Shown here: one piece after another, positions 24,930 through 33,121 of the stretch
Layout: the number at the start of each line of letters is the position of its first letter
Numbering within the stretch: the stretch's first letter is position 1
Origin: Bacillus sp. DNRA2
GTDB lineage: Bacteria; Bacillota; Bacilli; Bacillales; Cytobacillaceae
DNA length: 33,121 bases
NCBI RefSeq assembly: GCF_012843265.1
Contig: NZ_JABAIT010000032.1
Location: 1 to 33,121 of the forward strand
Direction of reading: 5' to 3'
Notes under the pieces: model-generated
Told to the model about the DNA's origin: nothing
The model's database searches: none
Seen by the model: the letters and a program-made list of their open reading frames with translations, nothing else
Position numbers and translations under genes: made by a program

Positions 24930-26066
24930 ATGAGATTTATAATCCAACGAGATCGTTTAGTTCAAAGTGTTCAAGATGTAATGAAGGCAGTAACATCCAG
25001 AACAACGATCCCAATCTTAACTGGAATTAAAATTGTTGCAACAAACGAAGGAGTAACATTAACAGGTAGTGATTCAGATATTTCAATTGAATCGTTCATT
25101 CCAAAAGAGGAAGCTGGCGATGAAATTGTCGAAATCAAACAAACTGGTGCAATTGTACTTCAAGCAAAGTTCTTTGGTGAAATCGTTAAAAAACTACCAA
25201 CAGATACAGTTGAAATTCATGTTGAAAACCATTTACAGACAGTAATCCGCTCAGGGAAATCGGAGTTTAACCTAAATGGGTTAGATGCAGAGGAATATCC
25301 GCATTTACCACAAATCTCGGAAGAAAATGTGTTTAGAATTCCAACCGATCTATTAAAAATGATGATTCGCCAAACAGTTTTTGCAGTGTCCACCTCAGAA
25401 ACACGCCCAATCTTGACAGGTGTCAACTGGCATGTTGAAAATAATGAATTGGCCTGTATTGCAACAGATAGTCATCGCTTAGCTTTACGCAAAGCAAAAA
25501 TCGAATCAGAAAACAATGGATCTTACAATGTAGTAATTCCAGGAAAAAGCTTAAATGAATTGAGCAAAATCCTTGATGACACTAACGAATTAATCGATAT
25601 TGTTATTACTGAAAATCAAGTGCTGTTTAAAGCGAAACACTTATTATTCTTTTCAAGACTATTAGAGGGGAATTATCCGGATACATCCCGCTTAATTCCT
25701 ACTGATAGCAAAACTGAAGTAGCAGTGCTTACGAAAGAATTCCTGCATGCGATTGATCGTGCTTCTCTACTCGCACGTGAAGGAAAAAACAATGTAGTGA
25801 AATTAGCGACTATTGAAGGAAGTGCCATCGAGATTTCCTCCAATACTCCCGAAATCGGAAATGTCGTTGAACAAATCCAAGCACAAGAGATTAATGGTGA
25901 GGAACTAAAAATTTCTTTTAGTGCAAAATATATGATGGATGCATTAAAAGCATTAGAGGGAACCGAAATAAAGGTCAGCTTTACTGGTGCAATGAGACCT
26001 TTTGTGCTGCGACCACTTGAAGATGATTCAATCTTGCAATTAATCCTTCCTGTTAGAACATATTAA
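24930..26066 (+). CDS. dnaN: DNA polymerase III beta sliding clamp
   Basis: DnaN forms the ring that tethers polymerase and repair proteins to DNA. At 378 residues it is full length, with three repeated clamp domains (about 1-120, 130-250, 255-378). Typical segments are TTIPILTGIKI, RPILTGVNWHVENNELACIATDSHRLALRK (domain 2) and the C-terminal RPFVLRPLEDDSILQLILPVRTY. A GGAGGATAAA site precedes the ATG, only 35 bases after the unwinding tract. A family-1 repeat lies between its stop codon and its terminator. Confidence 0.98.
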   Translation: MRFIIQRDRLVQSVQDVMKAVTSRTTIPILTGIKIVATNEGVTLTGSDSDISIESFIPKEEAGDEIVEIKQTGAIVLQAKFFGEIVKKLPTDTVEIHVENHLQTVIRSGKSEFNLNGLDAEEYPHLPQISEENVFRIPTDLLKMMIRQTVFAVSTSETRPILTGVNWHVENNELACIATDSHRLALRKAKIESENNGSYNVVIPGKSLNELSKILDDTNELIDIVITENQVLFKAKHLLFFSRLLEGNYPDTSRLIPTDSKTEVAVLTKEFLHAIDRASLLAREGKNNVVKLATIEGSAIEISSNTPEIGNVVEQIQAQEINGEELKISFSAKYMMDALKALEGTEIKVSFTGAMRPFVLRPLEDDSILQLILPVRTY

Positions 26067-26079
26067 TTTTTAAAAGAAT

Positions 26080-26262
26080 GGCTGTGTTAAAACTTAGTTT
26101 TGATTTATCGCAAGTTGATTGGAGCGGAAGGCACGAAGACTCCTGCGGGAGTAGCTGGTATGGGAGACCCCACAGGCGCGAATGCGCCGAGGAGGCTCCC
26201 AACTAGCCCCGCGGAAAGCGAAGTGCCTGCAGCGGAAATCAACATTAATGTTTAACACAGCC
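26080..26262 (-). repeat. Family-1 MITE-like repeat, copy 3 (183 bp)
   Basis: Perfect 12 bp terminal inverted repeats: GGCTGTGTTAAA (26080-26091) and TTTAACACAGCC (26251-26262). The core is the reverse complement of copies 1 and 2. The flanks TAAAAGAAT (left) and TAAAGATTA (right) are loosely alike and might be a decayed target duplication. The element lies 13 bases after the dnaN stop codon and is transcribed with it. Confidence 0.9.
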
Positions 26263-26274
26263 TAAAGATTAGCA

Positions 26275-26310
26275 AGAGCTCGACTACCATGTAAGTCGAG
26301 CTCTTTTTTT
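26275..26310 (+). terminator. Terminator of dnaN
   Basis: AGAGCTCGAC (26275-26284) pairs perfectly with GTCGAGCTCT (26295-26304) and is followed by a T run. This is a classic strong terminator. Confidence 0.93.
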
Positions 26311-26315
26311 GTGAT

Positions 26316-26344
26316 TTGTATGAAATGATTATTTTTAGTAAAAT
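26316..26344 (+). promoter_or_regulatory. Candidate promoter of yaaA-recF-remB-gyrB
   Basis: TTGTAT (26316-26321) and TAAAAT (26339-26344) are 17 bases apart, directly after the dnaN terminator and about 70 bases before yaaA. Confidence 0.6.
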
Positions 26345-26416
26345 TAAAGAATTGGGTCTGAAAAAATCATAATTTTTTAAAGATCATCTTACCTTCATGA
26401 TGAAAAGAGTGAGATA

Positions 26417-26626
26417 ATGAAAGAAATCAAAATTGATACGGAATACATCACATTAGGCCAATTTCTAAAATTGGCTGAAGTAATTCAAACAGGTGGAATG
26501 GCTAAATGGTTTTTAGGTGAATACGTTGTATTCGTCAACGACGAGCAGGATCAACGAAGAGGTAGAAAGCTATATCCTGGAGATCGAGTCAACATTCCCG
26601 ACTTTGGAATTTATCTTGTGATGTAA
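26417..26626 (+). CDS. yaaA: S4-domain RNA-binding protein YaaA (RlbA)
   Basis: This 69-residue protein carries an S4-like RNA-binding domain (ITLGQFLKLAEVIQTGGMAKWFLGEYVVFVNDE, then GRKLYPGDRVNIP). It is conserved between dnaN and recF in the Firmicutes; its exact role is not settled to my knowledge, although a ribosome link is suggested by the fold. Its stop codon is directly followed by an in-frame TTG of the recF frame, and the true recF ATG is 18 bases further on. The ribosome site is weak (AGAGTGAGA). Confidence 0.93.
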   Translation: MKEIKIDTEYITLGQFLKLAEVIQTGGMAKWFLGEYVVFVNDEQDQRRGRKLYPGDRVNIPDFGIYLVM

Positions 26627-26644
26627 TTGGCAAAGGTGGCTTCC

Positions 26645-27763
26645 ATGTATATTGAGCAATTGCTGCTAAAAAACTATCGCAATTATGCGGAACTTGAAGC
26701 GCATTTTGAAAATAAAGTGAATGTTATTCTGGGCGAAAATGCTCAAGGCAAAACGAATGTCATGGAGTCCATATACGTTCTGGCAATGGCTAAATCCCAT
26801 CGAACATCAAATGACAAAGAACTTATTTCTTGGGACAAAGATTATGCTAAAATAGAAGGTAGGATAAAAAAAATCCATGGCTCTTTGCCCTTGCAATTAA
26901 TTATTTCAAAAAAGGGAAAAAAGGCTAAATTCAATCATATTGAGCAACAAAAGCTAAGCCAATATGTGGGAAATATGAATGTTGTTATGTTTGCGCCCGA
27001 AGACTTAAACCTGGTTAAGGGTAGTCCTCAAGTTAGGCGCCGCTTTATTGATATGGAGATTGGCCAAGTATCACCAATTTATTTACATGATATGGGCCAG
27101 TTTCAAAAAGTATTGCAGCAACGCAATCATTATTTAAAACTTTTGCAAACAAAAAAACAAACCGACATAACGATGCTTGATATTTTAACTGAGCAATTTA
27201 TTGCATTGGCTTGTAAGATAGTGAAAAAGCGATTTGAGTTTATCCAATTATTGGAAAAGTGGGCGTTTCCGATTCACGAAGGGATTTCACGGGGCTTAGA
27301 AGCATTAAAATTGGAATATAAACCATCTGTTGAGGTATCAGAACAGCTTGATTTGTCGAAAATGTTAGAAGTATATGATCAGAAATATCTCAAGGTTAAA
27401 AATAAAGAAATTGAGCGCGGTATTACTTTGTTTGGTCCCCATCGTGATGATCTCTCTTTTATTGTGAACGACCGTGATGTCCAAACTTATGGTTCACAAG
27501 GACAACAAAGAACGACAGCCCTCTCCGTCAAACTCGCTGAAATAGAGTTAATTCACTCTGAAATTGGTGAGTACCCTATTTTATTACTGGACGATGTCCT
27601 ATCAGAATTAGACGACTATCGTCAATCCCATCTTCTAAATACAATTCAAGGGAAGGTTCAAACGTTTGTTACAACGACAAGTGTGGACGGAATTGACCAT
27701 CAAACGTTAAAAGAGGCTGCTACCTATAAGGTGGTAACTGGAAAAATGGACCGGATTCAGTGA
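26645..27763 (+). CDS. recF: DNA replication and repair protein RecF
   Basis: RecF binds gapped DNA and helps load RecA with RecO and RecR. I use the ATG at 26645 ([14 protein letters not shown], 372 residues) after AAAGGTGGC; this agrees with the B. subtilis N terminus, and an earlier TTG at 26627 would overlap the ribosome site. Walker A GENAQGKT is at 30-37, the signature [18 protein letters not shown] near 290 and Walker [14 protein letters not shown] near 315. It lies between yaaA and remB in one operon. Confidence 0.97.
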   Translation: MYIEQLLLKNYRNYAELEAHFENKVNVILGENAQGKTNVMESIYVLAMAKSHRTSNDKELISWDKDYAKIEGRIKKIHGSLPLQLIISKKGKKAKFNHIEQQKLSQYVGNMNVVMFAPEDLNLVKGSPQVRRRFIDMEIGQVSPIYLHDMGQFQKVLQQRNHYLKLLQTKKQTDITMLDILTEQFIALACKIVKKRFEFIQLLEKWAFPIHEGISRGLEALKLEYKPSVEVSEQLDLSKMLEVYDQKYLKVKNKEIERGITLFGPHRDDLSFIVNDRDVQTYGSQGQQRTTALSVKLAEIELIHSEIGEYPILLLDDVLSELDDYRQSHLLNTIQGKVQTFVTTTSVDGIDHQTLKEAATYKVVTGKMDRIQ

Positions 27764-27774
27764 GGTGAGAATAA

Positions 27775-28020
27775 ATGTATCTTCATGTTGGCGAAGAGAC
27801 GACAGTTTCTACGAAAGAGATTATTGCTATTATCGATAAGCATAGTATACGATCTTCACCATTTATGGATAAATTCATTCATCACCGCCAAGATCAAATT
27901 GTTAACTTGTCAAAAGGAAACTATAAATCAGTTGTTATAACGCAAGATAAAGTTTATTTTTCCCCTTTTTCTTCAGGAACATTAAAGAAACGCTCAAAAG
28001 GTTTATTCAATCACGATTAA
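27775..28020 (+). CDS. remB: DUF370 regulator RemB (YaaB)
   Basis: This 81-residue protein belongs to the DUF370 family; in B. subtilis its paralogue RemA activates biofilm matrix genes and RemB (YaaB) is the member found at this locus. The sequence MYLHVGEETTVSTKEIIAIIDKHS with the C-terminal SVVITQDKVYFSPFSSGTLKKRS is typical. GAGGTGAGAATAA lies just upstream of the ATG, 11 bases after recF. It probably shares a transcript with recF and gyrB. Confidence 0.92.
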   Translation: MYLHVGEETTVSTKEIIAIIDKHSIRSSPFMDKFIHHRQDQIVNLSKGNYKSVVITQDKVYFSPFSSGTLKKRSKGLFNHD

Positions 28021-28074
28021 CAAAGCAAAACTCCTATAAAAAAAGAAGACGAATGTGTTACGCAGAAAGAGTAG

Positions 28075-30012
<1,938 letters not shown>

Positions 30013-30042
30013 AAAGTCTTAAGCTAGACAATAGAAAGATTA

Positions 30043-30072
30043 AGGGTAGAGGTCAGACCACTATCCTCCTTT
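30043..30072 (+). terminator. Weak terminator-like hairpin between gyrB and gyrA
   Basis: AGGGTAG (30043-30049) pairs with CTATCCT (30061-30067), and inner GGT/ACC can extend it. A pyrimidine- and T-rich tract follows. It may tune the ratio of gyrA to gyrB message. Directly upstream, CTTAAGCTAGACAATAG (30018-30034) resembles a fragment of the family-2 repeat in reverse. Confidence 0.45.
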
Positions 30073-30138
30073 TCTTTTATTCAGTACGAAGGGTGTTGAA
30101 ATGAGTATTTTCTGCGCCCTAATTAGGAGGTACCAATT

Positions 30139-32739
30139 ATGGCTGAAACACCAAATTCTCAAATAAAAGAGATAAATATTAGTCAGGAAATGAAGACATC
30201 TTTTCTTGACTATGCAATGAGTGTTATTGTTTCACGTGCACTTCCAGATGTACGCGATGGATTAAAACCTGTTCATCGTCGTATTCTTTATGCTATGCAC
30301 GATCTTGGAATTCATGCGGACAAACCATATAAAAAATCAGCACGTATCGTTGGAGATGTAATTGGTAAGTATCATCCTCATGGAGATTCAGCTGTTTATG
30401 AAACAATGGTTCGGATGGCCCAAGATTTCAATTTTCGTTACATGCTCGTAGATGGCCATGGAAACTTCGGTTCTGTTGATGGTGATTCAGCTGCGGCGAT
30501 GCGTTACACCGAATCAAGAATGTCAAAAATCTCGATGGAACTCCTGCGAGATATTAACAAAGATACGATTGATTATCAAGATAACTACGATGGAGAGGAA
30601 AGGGAACCAGTTGTGCTACCAGCGCGCTTCCCTAACTTGCTGGTAAATGGAACAACTGGGATTGCTGTTGGAATGGCTACAAACATTCCACCGCACCAAT
30701 TGGGCGAGGTTATAGATGGTGTTTTAGCTGTCAGTCATGATCCAGAAATTACAATCCAAGAATTAATGGAAATCATACCAGGTCCAGATTTTCCAACTGG
30801 TGGACAAATATTAGGCCGTAGTGGAATCCGCAAAGCCTACGAAACCGGTAGAGGCTCGATTACTGTTCGATCAAAGGTAGAAATTGAACAAAAGTCTAAT
30901 GGTAAAGAAGTCATCATTGTCCATGAGCTACCTTATCAAGTTAATAAAGCAAGATTAATTGAAAAAATTGCTGAGTTAGCTCGCGATAAAAAGATTGAAG
31001 GCATTACTGATCTCCGTGACGAGTCTGACCGTAACGGAATGAGAATTGTCATCGAGGTTCGTAAGGATGCAAACGCGAATGTCCTTTTAAATAATTTATA
31101 CAAGCACACAGCCTTGCAAACAAGCTTTGGTATCAACACATTAGCTTTAGTCGATGGCCAACCAAAGGTATTAAGCCTAAAACAATGTCTAGTTCATTAT
31201 TTAAATCACCAAAAAGTTGTTATTCGACGTCGGACAGAGTTTGAACTTCGTAAAGCAGAAGCTCGTGCCCATATTTTAGAAGGCTTAAAAATAGCCCTAG
31301 ATAATATCGATGCAGTTATTAGCTTAATTCGTGGATCAAGAACAACTGATATTGCCCGCGAAGGCTTAATGACTCAGTTCCAATTATCAGAAAAACAAGC
31401 TCAAGCAATCCTTGACATGCGCTTACAGCGTTTAACAGGTTTGGAAAGAGATAAAATTGAGGAAGAGTTAAATTCATTACATCAGCTTATTGCAGAGCTT
31501 AAAGCGATTCTAGCTAATGAAGAAAAAATCCTTGAAATTATCAGACAGGAACTATTAGAGGTTAAGGATCGCTTCAATGATAAGCGACGCACTGAAATCA
31601 TTACTAGCGGTATTGAAATGATAGAGGATGAGGACCTTATTCCAAGAGAAAATGTCGTGATTACCTTAACGCACAATGGTTATATTAAACGACTACCAGT
31701 CTCTACGTATCGTTCCCAAAAACGAGGCGGGCGTGGTGTTCAAGGAATGAACACGAATGAGGACGATTTCGTCGAACATTTAATTACGACCTCAACTCAC
31801 GATACTATCCTATTCTTTACAAATAAAGGGAAGGTATATCGTTCAAAGGGTTATGAAATTCCAGAATATAGCCGAACAGCAAAAGGTTTGCCTATAATCA
31901 ATTTGCTTGAAGTTGATAAAGGTGAATGGATTAATGCGATTATCCCAGTTGCGGAATTTGATGATAACTTATTCCTTTTCTTTACAACAAAGGAAGGAGT
32001 TTCTAAACGTTCACCATTAACTTCATTTGCAAATATTCGTAATAATGGCTTAATTGCTGTGAATTTGCGTGAGGAAGATGAGTTAATTTCAGTTCGTCTG
32101 ACTGACGGCAGCAAAGAAATCATAATTGGTACAAAAAATGGGATGTTGATCAGATTCCCAGAAACAGATGTGCGTTCAATGGGAAGAACAGCAACAGGCG
32201 TAAAAGGAATTACCTTGGACCCTGAAGACCAAGTAGTTGGAATGGAAGTGTTAGAAGAAAACACCGACATTTTAATCGTAACTGAAAAGGGTTATGGTAA
32301 ACGGACCCCTGCTTTGGAATACCGAGTTCAAGGTAGAGGTGGTAAAGGTATTAAAACATGTAATATCACCGATAAAAACGGTTGTCTTGTTTCCATGAAA
32401 GTTATAACCGGTGAAGAGGATATTATGCTAATCACCACTGGTGGCGTTTTAATCAGAATGGATGTAAATGACGTTTCATCTATGGGTCGTAACACACAAG
32501 GAGTAAGATTGATTCGACTTGGAGAAGAAGACCATGATAAAGTTGCTACTGTTGCAAAGGTTGAAAAAGAAGAAGATAAATCAGAAGACGATATACAAAA
32601 TGTAGAAGCAGAAGGAAGCGAATTTGAAGCTGATAATGCTGATACAAGTTTAACTCGCTTACTTGAAGCAGCGGAAGCTGATCAAAATGAAGAAGATTCA
32701 ACAAATCCTGAATCTAAAACTTCTGATGATGAAGAATAA
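30139..32739 (+). CDS. gyrA: DNA gyrase subunit A
   Basis: GyrA cuts and reseals DNA and wraps it for supercoiling. The catalytic Tyr is at 123 ([11 protein letters not shown]). The quinolone-determining region reads [10 protein letters not shown] with Ser84 and Glu88, i.e. the susceptible-type residues. The GyrA box QKRGGRG lies near residue 520, at the start of the beta-pinwheel domain. The protein is 866 residues, longer than the ~820 of B. subtilis, because of a strongly acidic tail of some 55 residues rich in Glu, Asp and Ser. TTAGGAGGT precedes the ATG. A terminator follows, and the rRNA operon begins right after it. Confidence 0.98.
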   Translation: MAETPNSQIKEINISQEMKTSFLDYAMSVIVSRALPDVRDGLKPVHRRILYAMHDLGIHADKPYKKSARIVGDVIGKYHPHGDSAVYETMVRMAQDFNFRYMLVDGHGNFGSVDGDSAAAMRYTESRMSKISMELLRDINKDTIDYQDNYDGEEREPVVLPARFPNLLVNGTTGIAVGMATNIPPHQLGEVIDGVLAVSHDPEITIQELMEIIPGPDFPTGGQILGRSGIRKAYETGRGSITVRSKVEIEQKSNGKEVIIVHELPYQVNKARLIEKIAELARDKKIEGITDLRDESDRNGMRIVIEVRKDANANVLLNNLYKHTALQTSFGINTLALVDGQPKVLSLKQCLVHYLNHQKVVIRRRTEFELRKAEARAHILEGLKIALDNIDAVISLIRGSRTTDIAREGLMTQFQLSEKQAQAILDMRLQRLTGLERDKIEEELNSLHQLIAELKAILANEEKILEIIRQELLEVKDRFNDKRRTEIITSGIEMIEDEDLIPRENVVITLTHNGYIKRLPVSTYRSQKRGGRGVQGMNTNEDDFVEHLITTSTHDTILFFTNKGKVYRSKGYEIPEYSRTAKGLPIINLLEVDKGEWINAIIPVAEFDDNLFLFFTTKEGVSKRSPLTSFANIRNNGLIAVNLREEDELISVRLTDGSKEIIIGTKNGMLIRFPETDVRSMGRTATGVKGITLDPEDQVVGMEVLEENTDILIVTEKGYGKRTPALEYRVQGRGGKGIKTCNITDKNGCLVSMKVITGEEDIMLITTGGVLIRMDVNDVSSMGRNTQGVRLIRLGEEDHDKVATVAKVEKEEDKSEDDIQNVEAEGSEFEADNADTSLTRLLEAAEADQNEEDSTNPESKTSDDEE

Positions 32740-32754
32740 TTTATAAATCAAATC

Positions 32755-32786
32755 AAGGTGACTCCGATGACGGGTCACCTTTTTTA
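32755..32786 (+). terminator. Terminator of gyrA
   Basis: AAGGTGAC (32755-32762) pairs with GTCACCTT (32774-32781), followed by a T run. It isolates gyrA from the rRNA promoters. Confidence 0.9.
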
Positions 32787-32805
32787 TTCCTTTTAACAAA
32801 AAGAC

Positions 32806-32834
32806 TTGCAAAATTAAAATTGACTTGATATAAT
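32806..32834 (+). promoter_or_regulatory. rRNA operon promoter P1
   Basis: TTGCAA (32806-32811) and perfect TATAAT (32829-32834) with a 17-base spacer. Confidence 0.75.
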
Positions 32835-32890
32835 CATTCAAGTCAGTAGCGCTAATATGTTTTCAATCCTAATAATAATAAAAAAGATTG

Positions 32891-32919
32891 TTGACATATT
32901 AAAGCGAGAATGATATATT
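32891..32919 (+). promoter_or_regulatory. rRNA operon promoter P2
   Basis: Perfect TTGACA (32891-32896) and TATATT (32914-32919) with a 17-base spacer. The -10 elements of P1 and P2 are 85 bases apart, a tandem arrangement usual for Bacillus rRNA operons. Confidence 0.85.
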
Positions 32920-32953
32920 AATAAAGTCGCTTCTGAGCGATAACAAAACAAAT

Positions 32954-32968
32954 TGCTCTTTGAAAACT
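32954..32968 (+). promoter_or_regulatory. boxA-like antitermination signal in the rRNA leader
   Basis: TGCTCTTTGAAAACT resembles the boxA element found in Bacillus rRNA leaders, where Nus factors prevent premature termination. It lies about 90 bases before the 16S start. Confidence 0.75.
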
Positions 32969-33059
32969 AAACAAACAAACGTCAACAATAAACAAATTAT
33001 AGTGCGATTGATTTCGATCATGAACACTAGCCAACGTAACTTTTATGAGCTAAATCAAC

Positions 33060-33121
33060 TTTCTTGGAGAGTTTGATCCTGGCTCAGGACGAACGCTGGC
33101 GGCGTGCCTAATACATGCAAG
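33060..33121 (+). rRNA. rrs: 16S ribosomal RNA, 5' end only
   Basis: GGAGAGTTTGATCCTGGCTC and the following GAACGCTGGCGGCGTGCC are the universal start of bacterial 16S rRNA. The gene runs off the right edge. The mature 5' end is estimated from the B. subtilis pattern and may be off by a few bases. Confidence 0.97.

Larger units (their letters stand above)
26067..26416. other. 350-base region between dnaN and yaaA
   Basis: It contains the family-1 repeat copy 3 (26080-26262), a strong terminator (26275-26310) and a promoter for yaaA-recF (26316-26344). Together these separate dnaN from yaaA-recF-remB-gyrB. No gene is present. Confidence 0.8.
32740..33059. other. 320-base gyrA-16S region
   Basis: It holds the gyrA terminator, two rRNA promoters and the rRNA leader with boxA. 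No gene is present. Confidence 0.85.

Noticed and set aside
30228-30243. Third parS-like sequence (TGTTTCACGTGCACTT) inside gyrA
   Set aside because: Only 12 of 16 positions match and the right arm is lost; it encodes the conserved IVSRAL segment of GyrA, so the match is explained by coding.
31851-32270. 139-codon reading frame on the - strand inside gyrA
   Set aside because: It is a shadow of gyrA with biased composition and no ribosome site or recognisable family.

Overview
The window is the replication-origin region of a low-GC Gram-positive spore-former, almost certainly a member of the Bacillaceae. The evidence is the gene order rpmH-dnaA-dnaN-yaaA-recF-remB-gyrB-gyrA-16S on one side and rnpA-spoIIIJ-jag-mnmE-mnmG-rsmG-noc-parA-parB on the other. 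Sporulation-linked genes (spoIIIJ, yyaC, parA/parB), an SMC/ParB-type parS sequence and very B. subtilis-like protein sequences support this. The genus cannot be fixed from this stretch alone.

Layout. The origin lies around 22.5-24.9 kb. It is bipartite: one cluster of DnaA boxes upstream of dnaA (about 22.89-23.21 kb) and a second between dnaA and dnaN (about 24.75-24.90 kb). The second ends in a DnaA box, a GC block, DnaA-trio-like triplets and an A+T tract, i.e. the unwinding module. To the right, all genes are on the + strand: dnaA, dnaN, yaaA, recF, remB, gyrB, gyrA, then a ribosomal RNA operon with two promoters, a boxA and the first ~60 bases of 16S. To the left, nearly all genes are on the - strand, also pointing away from the origin: rpmH, rnpA, spoIIIJ, jag, mnmE, mnmG, rsmG, noc, parA, parB, a DUF554 membrane protein, an MscS channel with a small DUF951 protein, ychF, the rpsF-ssb-rpsR operon, the yybS-gdpP-rplI-dnaB cluster and purA. 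The only gene facing the fork is yyaC (10.9-11.6 kb).

How the genes work together. The region links initiation (DnaA, DnaB helicase, DnaN clamp, SSB, gyrase, RecF), origin segregation (ParA, ParB and two perfect parS sites), nucleoid occlusion (Noc), ribosome and tRNA maturation (L34, L9, S6, S18, RnpA, MnmE/MnmG, RsmG), membrane insertion (SpoIIIJ), purine synthesis (PurA with PurR boxes) and c-di-AMP turnover (GdpP).

No new defence, biosynthetic or mobile gene system is present; coding content is core genome throughout. The least explained material is non-coding. A ~183 bp MITE-like repeat is present in three near-complete copies plus one fragment, all close to gene ends. A second small structured repeat begins just after the stop codons of three separate genes in the same orientation. 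An extra cluster of consensus DnaA boxes lies upstream of mnmE. A 32 bp perfect palindrome made from two head-to-head DnaA boxes follows dnaA. All similarity statements come from memory of the families, not from a search.
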